DNA of 64,000 bases from Algoriphagus marincola DSM 16067 (GCF_000429405.1 NZ_AUBU01000003.1:124001-188000); one strand, 5' to 3'; positions 7,713 to 17,497 are shown, counted from the first letter of the stretch. Made by a program: numbers and translations. Notes: generated by a model not told the origin, from the letters alone.

Positions 7713-8297
7713 TCACTTCATCTGCTCGATTTCCTTGATATTGTTGGAAATGGGTGAAATGCTGATTGACTTTTGATCCTTTTGAATATGAAAAATAAAA
7801 GTGCTCGTATTTCCCAATTTCCTGACCTCTTTCTTTTCCCCATTCAAGAAGTGTAGCGTGACATCGTGCTTGATTTTATTCTCTCCAATATTGGATCTTT
7901 CTTTCATTCCTTTTCCCAAACCGTAGCCCACAAAGGCGAATAAAACCATCACGGACATGACTATTCCATAGGCTGCATAAACAGTCACACCTTTAGATTC
8001 AGAATCAGACCTATTGGAGCTTTTCTTGCCTTTTACAATCATTAGGTAGTAAAAAACCGAACCAACCACGATTAATAAGATTAGAAGAATGGGTTTATCC
8101 GTCAGAATAGCAATCGGTCCAAGCAATACATCCAATATACTGGCATAGCTTAAAAAATTGATTCCAATCAATCCGTAATAAAGCGACTCAGCCAAAATCC
8201 CCAAAATCAAAATATAGAGGTAGCCTAGCGGTAAAATCTCGGATAGACTAAGTGAAGATTCGGGAGACTCTTTTCTTGAGGAAAAAGGAATTAACAT
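7713..8297 (-). CDS. integral membrane protein of unknown function (194 aa)
   Basis: Three to four membrane segments are visible: about 24-44 (LGYLYILILGILAESLYYGL), 48-66, 70-88 (PILLILLIVVGSVFYYLMIV) and 107-127 (YAAYGIVMSVMVLFAFVGYG). A KGKKSSNRSDSESKG linker separates the third and fourth. The last 65 residues are soluble and mixed alpha/beta (HDVTLHFLNGEKKEVRKLGNTSTFIFHI), a short strand-turn pattern that might bind a small ligand or lie against the membrane. I do not recognise the family. The gap to the ElaA gene upstream is 122 bp, so it is probably a separate unit. Confidence 0.65.
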   Translation of the reverse strand: MLIPFSSRKESPESSLSLSEILPLGYLYILILGILAESLYYGLIGINFLSYASILDVLLGPIAILTDKPILLILLIVVGSVFYYLMIVKGKKSSNRSDSESKGVTVYAAYGIVMSVMVLFAFVGYGLGKGMKERSNIGENKIKHDVTLHFLNGEKKEVRKLGNTSTFIFHIQKDQKSISISPISNNIKEIEQMK

Positions 8298-8419
8298 GGT
8301 TTTTTTAATTTAAGTCACATCGGAAAATACATCCTGAAGATCAAAAATGAAAATCTTGAATTTGCCATCCTGTATAGAAAGTCTCTAGAAGAGATCAAAA
8401 GGCTTGTCACATTTGGATT

Positions 8420-8875
8420 TCACCTCGCAAACTGGTAAACCATCTCGATATGCTCAATCCCATCCTCATCGTAGACATCTCCCTCCTCCCAGAAGCCTAA
8501 GGATTGATAAAATTTCAAGGCGTAAGTCTGCGCACCAAGCCGGATGGGAACTGAACCAAAAAGATTAAAACAGGCTTCAATTGCTTCATCCATCACTTTT
8601 CGACCTAGGCCTTTCCCTCTATGAGCCGGAGCAGAAACCACCCGACCGATTGCAACCTCTTTGTAGAAGAGACCAGCAGGCACGATCCGACAATAGGCCA
8701 GCAATTCGTTTTCATAATAAATACTGAGGTGATGGCATTTTTGGTCCTTATCATCCAAATCCAAAAAAACACAGTTTTGCTCCACTACGAATACTTCACT
8801 TCTGAGTCGAAGGATTTGATAGAGTTCTTCATTGCTGAGTTGGGAAAAGGTTCGTAGCCGGGTTTCAAGATTCAT
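8420..8875 (-). CDS. elaA: GNAT acetyltransferase, ElaA family
   Basis: 151 residues from ATG 8875; a TTG eleven codons upstream also opens the frame, but homologues begin with the F..L...ELY.IL.LRS.VFVVEQ block that follows MNLETR here. Visible landmarks: ELYQILRLRSEVFVVEQNCVF (residues about 16-36), HHLSIYYENELLAYCRIV, the GNAT acetyl-CoA loop IGRVVSAPAHRGKGLGRKVM (R/Q-x-x-G-x-G type), and YALKFYQSLGFWEEGDVYDEDGIEHIEM at the end. ElaA proteins transfer acetyl groups from acetyl-CoA; the acceptor is not known. The protein is cytoplasmic. No operon partner. Confidence 0.9.
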   Translation of the reverse strand: MNLETRLRTFSQLSNEELYQILRLRSEVFVVEQNCVFLDLDDKDQKCHHLSIYYENELLAYCRIVPAGLFYKEVAIGRVVSAPAHRGKGLGRKVMDEAIEACFNLFGSVPIRLGAQTYALKFYQSLGFWEEGDVYDEDGIEHIEMVYQFAR

Positions 8876-9114
8876 TATTCTAGCTTTAGTTTGGGTTTTG
8901 ATCTGCAAACCAACGAATATAAATCAAATCTCCCTCGGATAAATCCAATTCTCTCCAAACGGAGAATTTTGAAGTCTATAAAAGTCAATTAAAAACCAGG
9001 AAAACAAGAAAAGAACCTATGCTTTCTGCTAATTTTAACTGAAAACTCATAAAAAAATATAATGCCTCAAGTACTCTGTACTTTTTTCCATTCTATAATT
9101 TGTCCTTTTTACCT

Positions 9115-10470
9115 ATGTACCCTTCACAATCATTGATCATAAAACTCAGTTCTTTTATCCTTTTCAGCACCCTTTGGGCTGTTTCCTTTGCTACTTGGTC
9201 ACAGGATCATTCCAGCATTGTATTTCAAAATGTTCGTGTTTTTGATTCAAAGAATATGATTCTTTCCGAGCCACAAAATGTACTGGTAGTGAAGAATACC
9301 ATCGCGCAGATAGATAAAGCTTGGACAAAAGAGATGCGAAGTGCCCCGATCAAAATCAAAGGAAAAGGGAAAACCTTGATTCCTGGATTGATTGACGTGC
9401 ATGTGCATTTGGTTTTTGGATCCTTGAGTATGGTAGAAATGATGTCGCCTGGATTGAATCAAGAGCTTATCCTAGAAAAATCCGGAAAGGGTGCGGAAGA
9501 AATGCTGCTTCGGGGTTTTACCAGTGTTCGGGATGTAGGAGGCCCTATTTTCCCTCTCAAAAGAGCCATTGATCAAGGAAAAATACAAGGTCCGCGAGTT
9601 TGGCCGTCAGGAGCCGTCATCAGTCAAACGGCTGGACATGGGGATTTTCGAACTCCTGACGAGCGATCCCGAAAGTTTTTCGGTCAGCCCTCCCGAGCCG
9701 AGTTATTTGGTGCAACCTTTATCGCGGATGGAAAGCCGGAGGTTTTGACCGCTGTTCGAGAAAACCTGCGATTTGGGGCCAGTCAGATCAAACTAATGGC
9801 TGGAGGAGGTACTTCCTCCGCTTATGACCCCATCGATGTCACTCAATACACCCTGGAAGAAATGGAAGCAGCTGTAGAGGCGGCTGAAGATTGGGGAACT
9901 TACGTGACCGTTCATGCCTACACGGACCGCGCGGTACAAAAAGCCATCAAAGCCGGTGTCAAATGTGTAGAACATGGTCAGATGGTTTCGGAAGAAACGC
10001 TGAAATTGATGGCAGAGAAGGGAATTTGGCTGAGTTTACAGAACTTAATGGATGATAGCCCAAACATGGACCCTGCTCGAAGGGAAAAAAGAAAACCGGT
10101 TTTAGAGGGGCAGAAAAAAGTATGGCCTTTGGCAAAAGAGTTAGGAGTTCAAATCGCTTGGGGAACAGACTTCCTATTCGAGCCTGAGCTTAACAAGGAG
10201 CAGAATGCTTACATTCTCAAGCTTCTGGAGTGGTTTTCACCTTCGGAAATCCTGAAAATGATTACTTATGATAACGCACGTCTTTTATCATTATCAGGTA
10301 ATCGCAGTCCTTACAAAGGTCAACTGGGTGTAGTAAGTCAAGGTGCTTTGGCAGATTTGATTCTAGTGGATGGGAATCCACTGGAAGACATCAGTCTTTT
10401 GGCACAACCTGAGGAGAAATTTTTGGTGATTATGAAAGATGGAAAACTTGTTAAGAATAAAATGGACTAG
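9115..10470 (+). CDS. exported amidohydrolase (metal-dependent, imidazolonepropionase/prolidase-like)
   Basis: Start set at ATG 9115; a TTG at 9100 opens the frame but overlaps the likely -7 region (TATAATTTG, 9093-9101). The N-terminus (SFILFSTLWAVSFATWSQ) is a Sec signal. The amidohydrolase signature is complete: the metal pair HVH at residues 96-98 in PGLIDVHVHLVFG, VTVHAYTDRAVQKAIKAGVKCVEHG for the third and fourth ligands, and GTDFLFEPELN supplying the catalytic Asp. The C-terminal small beta domain (GALADLILVDGNPLEDI, IMKDGKLVK) is typical of the composite-domain subgroup. Relatives cleave dipeptides, N-acyl amino acids or cyclic amides; the substrate is not deducible. Monocistronic. 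Confidence 0.85.
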   Translation: MYPSQSLIIKLSSFILFSTLWAVSFATWSQDHSSIVFQNVRVFDSKNMILSEPQNVLVVKNTIAQIDKAWTKEMRSAPIKIKGKGKTLIPGLIDVHVHLVFGSLSMVEMMSPGLNQELILEKSGKGAEEMLLRGFTSVRDVGGPIFPLKRAIDQGKIQGPRVWPSGAVISQTAGHGDFRTPDERSRKFFGQPSRAELFGATFIADGKPEVLTAVRENLRFGASQIKLMAGGGTSSAYDPIDVTQYTLEEMEAAVEAAEDWGTYVTVHAYTDRAVQKAIKAGVKCVEHGQMVSEETLKLMAEKGIWLSLQNLMDDSPNMDPARREKRKPVLEGQKKVWPLAKELGVQIAWGTDFLFEPELNKEQNAYILKLLEWFSPSEILKMITYDNARLLSLSGNRSPYKGQLGVVSQGALADLILVDGNPLEDISLLAQPEEKFLVIMKDGKLVKNKMD

Positions 10471-10549
10471 CAAACCCTAAACCCTGCATTTTGTCATCAT
10501 TCAAGATATTTGAGAGAAAAATATGGAAACTTGAAGCTCGGGAAAGCAA

Positions 10550-11107
10550 TCAATAAAACTTCAAATAATCGATCCAAAGCTCAAAACTTCCCTCCTGCTT
10601 ATCTGCAAGGATAAAGCCAATACGCTTAATCCCAGCCAGTTCCTTAGGATCAATTCCCTCAGCCATTGTATTTCCCATTCGGCTGATTTCCAAATCTCTC
10701 AGGGGAATTTTCAAGGTTTGCCAATCCTCACTTTTTTCCCCAAATTTCTTCCGGTACTTAGGCAGATAAAAAGGTGTTTCTTTTTCGATGAGCAGTTCAA
10801 ATTTGCGGTCTGTATCAGATTTGTATCGAATTTCGCAAAAGGAATATTCAGATAAATCATAATTACCCATAGGTCCTCGAAGCGAGACAAAGCCACCGTT
10901 GTTTTTGAGTGAAACTGTTCCGGAAAACAAGACCGCATCATCGTTCAATTGAGCTTTGGATTCGGAGAGGCCACCCATGACTCCATCGTTTATGATTGAC
11001 CAGCGTCCAAAATCCTTTCCTTCACCAAAATCGAATACTAGGGGGTCGTTCATTTTTTGAGGGTAAAGAAATAAATAGATAAATCCAAGGATAGCCGCTT
11101 TCCACAT
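10550..11107 (-). CDS. CIA30-family protein
   Basis: 185 residues with a short hydrophobic N-terminus (MWKAAILGFIYLFLYP) that may be a signal peptide or anchor. The CIA30 jelly-roll pattern is plain: RWSIINDGVMGGLSESKAQL (about 34-53), GTVSLKNNGGFVSLRGP, the EIRYKSDTDRKFELLIE strands, WQTLKIPLRDLE and the final GSFELWIDYLKFY. The family is named for mitochondrial complex-I assembly factor 30 but is widespread in bacteria without a proven role; a carbohydrate-binding-like fold is typical. It converges on the amidohydrolase gene with a 79-bp gap. Confidence 0.85.
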   Translation of the reverse strand: MWKAAILGFIYLFLYPQKMNDPLVFDFGEGKDFGRWSIINDGVMGGLSESKAQLNDDAVLFSGTVSLKNNGGFVSLRGPMGNYDLSEYSFCEIRYKSDTDRKFELLIEKETPFYLPKYRKKFGEKSEDWQTLKIPLRDLEISRMGNTMAEGIDPKELAGIKRIGFILADKQEGSFELWIDYLKFY

Positions 11108-11171
11108 ACCATAGAAATAGGATTATAGCTGGAAATGTTTACCTGCCCTTACGGTTTTGGGGCTTTGAATT

Positions 11172-11209
11172 CAAAAAAGAAACCATTTAATCAAAGACTA
11201 AATGGTTTC
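11172..11209 (-). terminator. terminator of the RND efflux operon
   Basis: 11-bp stem GAAACCATTTA (11179-11189) / TAAATGGTTTC (11199-11209), 9-base loop, followed on the minus strand by TTTTTTG. It lies 79 bases beyond the stop codon of the last operon gene. Confidence 0.85.
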
Positions 11210-11287
11210 GAAATTAGATCTATCTTTTTACCGTATTTTCAAATTGGATAAGCCTGAATCCAATTACCCTTTCGAGATATTCATGGA

Positions 11288-11548
11288 TCATGGAATTGCC
11301 GGTCCCTTGGGAAGGGCATGACATCCGATCTCGAATACTTTCTCTTCAATAAGCGAAATAGGAACAAGGGTATTTACAAAGACGGAAATCTCCACTGGAT
11401 AGGTCTCTGCGTGAATTTCAACGCGATCAATTTGCTCCAAATTTGTCAATGCATCCTTGATTTTTGTGAGATCTTCTTGGCTATTAGTATTGACCAAGAA
11501 AGTTTTCCCTAGATCCCCTGGTAAGATGTTTTCTGAGAGTAAATTCAT
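11288..11548 (-). CDS. small HMA-like ferredoxin-fold protein, end of RND operon
   Basis: 86 residues from ATG 11548; a GTG at 11602 would overlap the channel gene and is less likely. The order of elements is beta-alpha-beta-beta-alpha-beta, as in heavy-metal-associated domains: GKTFLVNTNSQEDLTKIKDALTN, then QIDRVEIHAE, PVEISVFVN, then ISLIEEKVFEIGCHALPKG. The metal-binding CxxC of true HMA domains is absent from the first loop (TNSQED there), so metal binding is not supported. It follows the outer-membrane channel by 31 bp and is the last gene before the terminator. It could be a regulator or accessory of the pump; the function is unknown. Confidence 0.7.
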   Translation of the reverse strand: MNLLSENILPGDLGKTFLVNTNSQEDLTKIKDALTNLEQIDRVEIHAETYPVEISVFVNTLVPISLIEEKVFEIGCHALPKGPAIP

Positions 11549-11579
11549 GATTTTGTTCTTTTTAGCCTTGAATAATATA

Positions 11580-13022
11580 CTAATTAATTTGCCATCCTCC
11601 ACCTAAAGCTCTGTATAACTCCACCTTTGCTTGAAGCTGACTTAGCTTGATTTCCACAAGCTCCATCTCGGCATCCAAAGCCTCTTCCTGTGTAAGGAGA
11701 ACCTCTACATAATCTGCTTTCGCAAATTGAAACAAGCTGTTTGCAACCTCGACAGACTGCCTTAGCACCTCTACCTCACGGGATTTGGTGTCAAAGCTAT
11801 TGGTGTAATTCTCCAACTTGGCCATTTGATTGATTACATCGGTATAAGCGTTCAAGATAGTCTGTTCATAGGCAAAGACCGATTGAATTTGCTGAGCCGA
11901 GGCCATGTTGAATTGAGCTTGAATTGCCTTTCGATTGATCAAGGGAGCCATTAGGTCTCCTGCGGCATTGAAGATCAAGGATTCAGGATTGAAGAGGTAG
12001 GCAGGGTTAAATGCTTGATAGCCAATTCCAGCCCGAAGATCCAACTGAGGATAGAAGTTTGCTTTAGCCGATTTCACATCCAACTTGGCCGCTGCGATCT
12101 CCAGTTCAGCCTGTCGAATATCTGGTCGGTTTTCCAACAATTGACTAGGAATTCCAGCCTGTAGGCTATCCAGCTTTATTTGCATCATGTTTTTAGAATG
12201 CCGCGGAATTGCCGTAGGATAAGCGCCAGTTAAGAAATAAAGACGGTTTTCAGTCTCCACCATTCGCTGACGAATCGCATATTGCTGGTTTCTGGTATTG
12301 AGTAATTGCGCTTCAAACCGATTGACAGCCAACTGATTTGCTTTTGCATACTCTTTCAATTGCCTGGCCTTTTCCAGAGCATCCTCTTGAATAGCCAAGT
12401 TTTGATTGATGATATCAAGCAGATTATCCAGAGCCATCAATTCATAATATGAGGTGGCTATTTCTCCTATCAGTTGGGTCTGCAGGAAGTTTTTACCCTC
12501 TGTTTTAGCTAGATATCGCAGTTGTGCGGCATCCTTTGCATTGCGGAGCTTTCTCCAGATATCCACTTCCCAGGAGGCCGAAGCTCCCAAAAAGAAATCT
12601 CCAAGAGGTTCAGGAAATTCCTTCCCTTCTTTGATCTCCAAGTTGTGTTCAACAGCACCATCACGAGTAAACCTTCCCGGTTTTTCAGCACCTGTTCCTA
12701 CACCTAAGTTTACAAAAGGTTGATACTCCCCTTTCTTTTCCAACACCTCATTCTTGCCGATTTCAATTTCCTGCAAGACGATATTGAGCTCTTGATTGTG
12801 AAGCAAGGCTGTATCAATCAATGCGATCAAATAGGGATCTTCGAAGTAAGATTTCCAATCTACAGCTGCCACATTGCTTGTATCCCCCTGGGCTGAAATA
12901 AACTCCTCAGGGAGCTTTGTATTTGCTTCCCTGAAATTGACTTGGGCAGATTTACATCCCCAAGCCCCAAGTAAGATCAAGAAGATGACCTTTTTCCAAA
13001 GACTATATTTATTCCTATTCAT
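11580..13022 (-). CDS. outer-membrane channel of RND efflux pump (OprM/NodT family)
   Basis: 480 residues. Lipobox GAWGC with Cys23 at the acylation site, as in OprM-type lipoprotein channels. The two homologous TolC-type halves are visible, with long amphipathic helices (for example DNLLDIINQNLAIQEDALEKARQL) and the conserved LLENRPDIRQAELEIAAAKLDVKSAKANFYPQLDL motif in the second half, ending SQLQAKVELYRALGGGWQ as usual for the family. It forms the trimeric channel through the outer membrane. The start overlaps the pump stop by 8 bp, so the genes are translationally coupled. Confidence 0.95.
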   Translation of the reverse strand: MNRNKYSLWKKVIFLILLGAWGCKSAQVNFREANTKLPEEFISAQGDTSNVAAVDWKSYFEDPYLIALIDTALLHNQELNIVLQEIEIGKNEVLEKKGEYQPFVNLGVGTGAEKPGRFTRDGAVEHNLEIKEGKEFPEPLGDFFLGASASWEVDIWRKLRNAKDAAQLRYLAKTEGKNFLQTQLIGEIATSYYELMALDNLLDIINQNLAIQEDALEKARQLKEYAKANQLAVNRFEAQLLNTRNQQYAIRQRMVETENRLYFLTGAYPTAIPRHSKNMMQIKLDSLQAGIPSQLLENRPDIRQAELEIAAAKLDVKSAKANFYPQLDLRAGIGYQAFNPAYLFNPESLIFNAAGDLMAPLINRKAIQAQFNMASAQQIQSVFAYEQTILNAYTDVINQMAKLENYTNSFDTKSREVEVLRQSVEVANSLFQFAKADYVEVLLTQEEALDAEMELVEIKLSQLQAKVELYRALGGGWQIN

Positions 13023-16000
13023 TGTTTTTGTTTTTTCGGTTTGCGGCTTTTAGCAAGACATTGAGTTTTGCTATTTTTTTCAATAGAGACGCACTGGCTT
13101 GACCTTCTTCCACGTAGGCTTCGGATAGCGAAGAATGGGCCTCATCCTGAATGAGGTTTTTACCCTCAATCATTTTACCGAAGGTGAAATAGAGGCCAGG
13201 AATGATCAAAACACCGATCATGGTACCTAAAAACATCCCTCCCATGGCGGAAGAACCTATCGTTTTGTTCCCGACAGCTCCTGCTCCATGTGCAATTACC
13301 AAAGGAATCAATCCGGCGATGAAGGCAAAGGAAGTCATCAAAATCGGACGGAAACGCATTTTGGCTCCTTCGATAGCAGCATCCAATACGCTGGCTCCTT
13401 CCCTGTGCCGCTGAACCCCAAACTCAACAATCAACACGGCATTTTTCCCCAGCAAACCAATCAGCATAATCATACCAATCTGTGCATAGACATCATTGGC
13501 TAAGCCCATGAGTTTGAGCATCAGAAATGATCCAAATATCCCGATAGGCAAGGAAAGTAAGACTGCAAAAGGCAAGACAAAACTTTCGTATTGTGCGGCT
13601 AATACCAGGTAGACAAAGAGTAGTACCACGGCAAAGATGTACACCGCTTCATTTCCTCTTCGGGACTCATCAAAGGACAAATCTTCCCAGGCAATGTCAT
13701 ATCCTTTTGGTAAGGTTTGGGCGGCTACTTCACGAATTGCCTGAATGGCATCCCCCGTCGTAAACCCTTCGGCAGGTAATCCTCGAATTGCTGCAGAATT
13801 AAACAGGTTATAGCGCGTAATCTCGTTCGGACCTTGAGTCTTGTTTACCTTCATAAAAGAAGAGTACGGCACCATTTCACCTTCCTCATTCTTGACAAAC
13901 AAATCCTCTAAATCCGATGGATAGCGGCGAAATTCCGGAGCTGCTTGGGTGTAAACTTTAAAAAACCGACCAAATCGGATAAACCCTTGCTCATAGGTAC
14001 TACCGATCAGAATATTTAGGTTTTCCATAGCTTTACCAATGGTCACCCCTTTCTGCATAGCAGCCTGATTATCAATTTCCAAGTGATATTGCGGGTAATT
14101 GGCCGCAAAGAAGGTAAACAAGCCTTTCAACTCAGGTCGCTTTCGCAAAGCAGCCAAAAACTCTTGGTTGATCTTATCAAACTCCTCGTAGTCTGTTTCT
14201 CCACCTGTTTTATCGAGCATTCGAAGTGAAAACCCACCCGAAGAACCGAATCCCGGAACAGCCGGTGGCTCAAAGTATTCGACTACAGCTCCCAGGTCCT
14301 TGGTTTCCTCTTCCAATTCTTCCATGATTTCATGAACGGAATGTTCCCGCTCTGACCAGGGCTTAAGGTTGATCAAGCAAGTACCTGCATTTGATCCCCT
14401 ACCCTCTGTCATGATTTCATATCCGGCAAGAGAAGTAACAGACTCGATTCCTTCTACCTCTTCAGCAATTTTCTGAAGCTCCTGAGCTACTTTATTGGTA
14501 AGTTCCAAAGTGGAGCCAGGAGGTGTCTGAATGATGGCATAAATAGTACCCTGATCTTCATTTGGCACAAAGCCTGAAGGAAGGATATCATTGGTATAAA
14601 TGATTCCCGCAACAAAAAGCCCAAGAATCCCAAAGGTGACTAGCCTTCTGGCAACCATCACATTAAGTACCCTGATATAGTGACCAGTCAGCCTTTCAAA
14701 AAGCCGGTTGAATCCATCAATAAAGCGATCAAACAAGGATTTTTTACGCTTTCCATGATGATTTCTCAGAATCATAGCACAGAGAACCGGAGTCAAAGTC
14801 AAGGCTACAATTCCAGAGATAATAATGGAACTCGCCATGGTAATGGAGAACTGTCGGTAGAAAACCCCAACCGGTCCACCCATAAAGGCAATCGGAACAA
14901 AAACCGATGTCATCACTAGGGTGATCGCGATGATCGCACCACTTAATTCTCCCAAAGCTTTTTGTGTTGCTTTGTATGGAGTGAGTTTTGGATCTTCTTC
15001 CATTTTGGCATGCACCGCCTCGACGACCACGATGGCATCATCGACTACCACCCCGATGGCCAAAACCAAGGCAAAAAGGGTGATGAGGTTGATGGATAAG
15101 CCAAAGAGTTGAAGCACAAAAAAGGCCCCAATCAAGGATACCGGTACGGCTATGATCGGGATCAGCGTAGATCGCCAATCTCCTAAAAACAAGAATACTA
15201 CCAATGCCACCAAAATAAAGGCATCCCGAATGGTATGAACCACCTGCTCGATAGATGCATCCAAGAATTTGGAGACATCGTAGCTATACTCGTAGTGAAC
15301 ACCTTGAGGGAAGTCCACTTCCAGTTCCTTCAATTTCTCTTTTACCTGGGCAATCACATCACTACCGTTACTATCGGGAGTTTGCTTCAAGACAATGGAA
15401 GAGGAAGGACGGCCATCCAAGTTGGAGTAAATATCAAAAAACTCACTTCCCAGTTCGACCTCGGCGATATCTTTTAATTTAATTAGTTCTCCTTCCTCAT
15501 TGCTTCGTATGATGATGTTTTCGTATTGCTCAGGCTCGTTGAATCTACCCGAATAGGTCAGCACATACTCCACTGACTGAGCTAATTTCCCGGAGCTTTG
15601 ACCTAGACGACCCGGACGGGCGATGACACTTTGCTCATCCATTGCTTCCAGGACCTCTTCAGCGGAGATTTTATAGGCTCGCATACGGTCCAATTTTAAC
15701 CATACACGCATCGCGTATTTACGAGAACCTAGAATCTGTGCCTGCGCGATACCGTCTATCCGCTGTAATTCTGGAATAATTCGGGTATAGGCATAATTAT
15801 AAAGGAACTTCTCATCGATATCAGCTCCCTCTTCCCCATAGATATCTACATACAAGAGCATACTGGGTTGGACTGGGGTGATGATTACACCTTCCCGCTG
15901 CACCAAAGGAGGCAGGTTTGGCATGACTTGATCCACCCGTGTTTTTACCCGGACTACTGCTTGATTGGGATCTGTACCAGGTTCGAAAACAACCCGAATA

Positions 16001-16266
16001 GTACCCTCCCCTGCACTCGTTGCATCAGAAGCGATGTATCGCATTCCCTGAACACCATTAATGGATGTTTCTAGCGGAATCAAGGTTGATTTGGTCAATA
16101 CATCCGCACTGGAGCCCGGATAGGCCACAAAGATGTTGACAGTCGTTGGTGCGATCTCAGGGAACTGAGATATAGGCAGCTGGGTAATGGCAAGTAATCC
16201 CACAAAAACAATCATAAAGGAGATTACAATAGCCAATACAGGCCTTCTTAAAATATCTTTAAACAT
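13015..16266 (-). CDS. RND efflux pump inner-membrane transporter (HAE1 family)
   Basis: 1083 residues, the usual length for AcrB/MexB proteins. Twelve membrane segments in the 1+5/1+5 arrangement, with two large periplasmic loops. Landmarks: the N-terminal MFKDILRRPVLAIVISFMIV, SAEEVLEAMDEQSVIARPGRLG, the TM4 proton-relay region LITLFALVLAIGVVVDDAIVVVEAV with two adjacent aspartates, and the second-half IGLLGKNAVLIVEFG. The C-terminal tail after the last TM is longer than in AcrB (about 45 residues, charged). It exports hydrophobic drugs, dyes or detergents using the proton gradient; the specificity cannot be read. It sits between adaptor and channel genes in the standard order. Confidence 0.95.
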   Translation of the reverse strand: MFKDILRRPVLAIVISFMIVFVGLLAITQLPISQFPEIAPTTVNIFVAYPGSSADVLTKSTLIPLETSINGVQGMRYIASDATSAGEGTIRVVFEPGTDPNQAVVRVKTRVDQVMPNLPPLVQREGVIITPVQPSMLLYVDIYGEEGADIDEKFLYNYAYTRIIPELQRIDGIAQAQILGSRKYAMRVWLKLDRMRAYKISAEEVLEAMDEQSVIARPGRLGQSSGKLAQSVEYVLTYSGRFNEPEQYENIIIRSNEEGELIKLKDIAEVELGSEFFDIYSNLDGRPSSSIVLKQTPDSNGSDVIAQVKEKLKELEVDFPQGVHYEYSYDVSKFLDASIEQVVHTIRDAFILVALVVFLFLGDWRSTLIPIIAVPVSLIGAFFVLQLFGLSINLITLFALVLAIGVVVDDAIVVVEAVHAKMEEDPKLTPYKATQKALGELSGAIIAITLVMTSVFVPIAFMGGPVGVFYRQFSITMASSIIISGIVALTLTPVLCAMILRNHHGKRKKSLFDRFIDGFNRLFERLTGHYIRVLNVMVARRLVTFGILGLFVAGIIYTNDILPSGFVPNEDQGTIYAIIQTPPGSTLELTNKVAQELQKIAEEVEGIESVTSLAGYEIMTEGRGSNAGTCLINLKPWSEREHSVHEIMEELEEETKDLGAVVEYFEPPAVPGFGSSGGFSLRMLDKTGGETDYEEFDKINQEFLAALRKRPELKGLFTFFAANYPQYHLEIDNQAAMQKGVTIGKAMENLNILIGSTYEQGFIRFGRFFKVYTQAAPEFRRYPSDLEDLFVKNEEGEMVPYSSFMKVNKTQGPNEITRYNLFNSAAIRGLPAEGFTTGDAIQAIREVAAQTLPKGYDIAWEDLSFDESRRGNEAVYIFAVVLLFVYLVLAAQYESFVLPFAVLLSLPIGIFGSFLMLKLMGLANDVYAQIGMIMLIGLLGKNAVLIVEFGVQRHREGASVLDAAIEGAKMRFRPILMTSFAFIAGLIPLVIAHGAGAVGNKTIGSSAMGGMFLGTMIGVLIIPGLYFTFGKMIEGKNLIQDEAHSSLSEAYVEEGQASASLLKKIAKLNVLLKAANRKNKNNE

Positions 16267-16294
16267 TTCTTTCGGAATTTAAGGTGATTGGTAA

Positions 16295-17383
16295 TTACTC
16301 GGCATGTAGATGCAAGCCTTCCAAAACTTCGGTTGGATTGATCAATTCAAAGTGAATTTTCTTACCGTTTTCGACCTTTCGAAGGCCTTCCAAAAGAAAT
16401 GTATCAGTAGACTTTAGACCACTACTGATCAAATAGATATGATTGAGTTCGCCCTCAACCTTCACCTCTCTAGACTGAATAGTCCCTTCTTTGTCCACTA
16501 AATAGACAAACTTCTTGTCCAAAACTTCAAAAGTGGCTTTTTGAGGAATCATAGTCACCCCTTCCAATGACTTAGGCCAAAGAATATTGCCTGTTTGACC
16601 ATGACGTAGCAGGCCATTCGGGTTTGAGAAGGTAGCACGGAAGGCAATATTACCTGTAGTGTTGTTGAAATCTGATTCGATGGTCTCTATTACTCCTGAT
16701 TCAGAGAATAGACGATTATTTGCCAAACGGAGCTTGACAACCTCTAGGCTATCATTAGAACTCATGGCGTAATCCAGATATTCTGACTCTGGGACATTGA
16801 AATACACCCACATCTTGCTGTTATCAGAAAGCGTTGTCAGCAATTCCCCTTCATCAAGCAAACTACCTAAGCGGACTTCCTCAAACTTCCCGACAATCCC
16901 ATCAAATGGAGCCCGAACTTCGGTGAAGGTAAGATGTGCTTGTGCCAAAGCTAGTTCAGCCTTTGCTTTTTCAAGTTGTGCTTTAGCTAATGCCGCTTCG
17001 TTTTGAGATACGATATCTTTGTCCGCCAGTGCCTTGATGTTTTCATATTCCACTCTGGCAAACTCGACTTCAGATTGAGCTTTTTGAAACTCAGCCTGGT
17101 AAATAGTCGGCTGAATTTGGAACAGCAGCTGCCCTTTTTTGACATGCTGTCCTTCGTCTACGAAGATTTTTTGAAGGTAGCCTTTTTCAAGAGCTCGTAG
17201 TTCGATGTGTTGAATAGCTCTAATTTGGCTTACATATTCTTTAATAAGTATTGTATCTTGTTGTATAGGTTGGGACACCTTGAAGGTTCCAGCCTCTTCG
17301 TGTGTAGTATGAGAAGCGCCGCAAGAGCTCATCAAGAAGGCGCAGCCCACTGCAAGGAATAGTAAATTCCTGTAGGTTTTCAT
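16295..17383 (-). CDS. RND efflux periplasmic adaptor (AcrA/MexA family)
   Basis: 362 residues, first gene of the operon. Lipobox LMSSC gives Cys21 for membrane anchoring. Domain order: barrel-sandwich half (ALEKGYLQKIFVDEGQHVKKGQLLFQIQP), a coiled-coil hairpin (about 95-145, QKAQSEVEFARVEYENI and AALAKAQLEKAKAELALAQ), the second sandwich half (VRAPFDGIVGKFEEVRLGSLLDEG), a beta-barrel, and a membrane-proximal domain near the C-terminus (VKVEGELNHIYLISSGLK). It bridges the pump and the outer-membrane channel. 28 bp separate it from the pump gene. No TetR or two-component regulator adjoins the operon, so its control is not evident here. Confidence 0.95.
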   Translation of the reverse strand: MKTYRNLLFLAVGCAFLMSSCGASHTTHEEAGTFKVSQPIQQDTILIKEYVSQIRAIQHIELRALEKGYLQKIFVDEGQHVKKGQLLFQIQPTIYQAEFQKAQSEVEFARVEYENIKALADKDIVSQNEAALAKAQLEKAKAELALAQAHLTFTEVRAPFDGIVGKFEEVRLGSLLDEGELLTTLSDNSKMWVYFNVPESEYLDYAMSSNDSLEVVKLRLANNRLFSESGVIETIESDFNNTTGNIAFRATFSNPNGLLRHGQTGNILWPKSLEGVTMIPQKATFEVLDKKFVYLVDKEGTIQSREVKVEGELNHIYLISSGLKSTDTFLLEGLRKVENGKKIHFELINPTEVLEGLHLHAE

Positions 17384-17497
17384 AATTGAATGAATTTTTA
17401 ATTGTAGGTAAAAAGAAGTAAATCAAGCCCCTAAACATCCATTTAGATAAGCAATAGGGACAGTTAGCTCGGGCCAAATAAGGCCAATCAAAAAATC

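Noticed and set aside
13202..16074. Several plus-strand open frames inside the RND pump gene
   Set aside because: They lie antisense to a clear 1083-residue transporter and have no family features.
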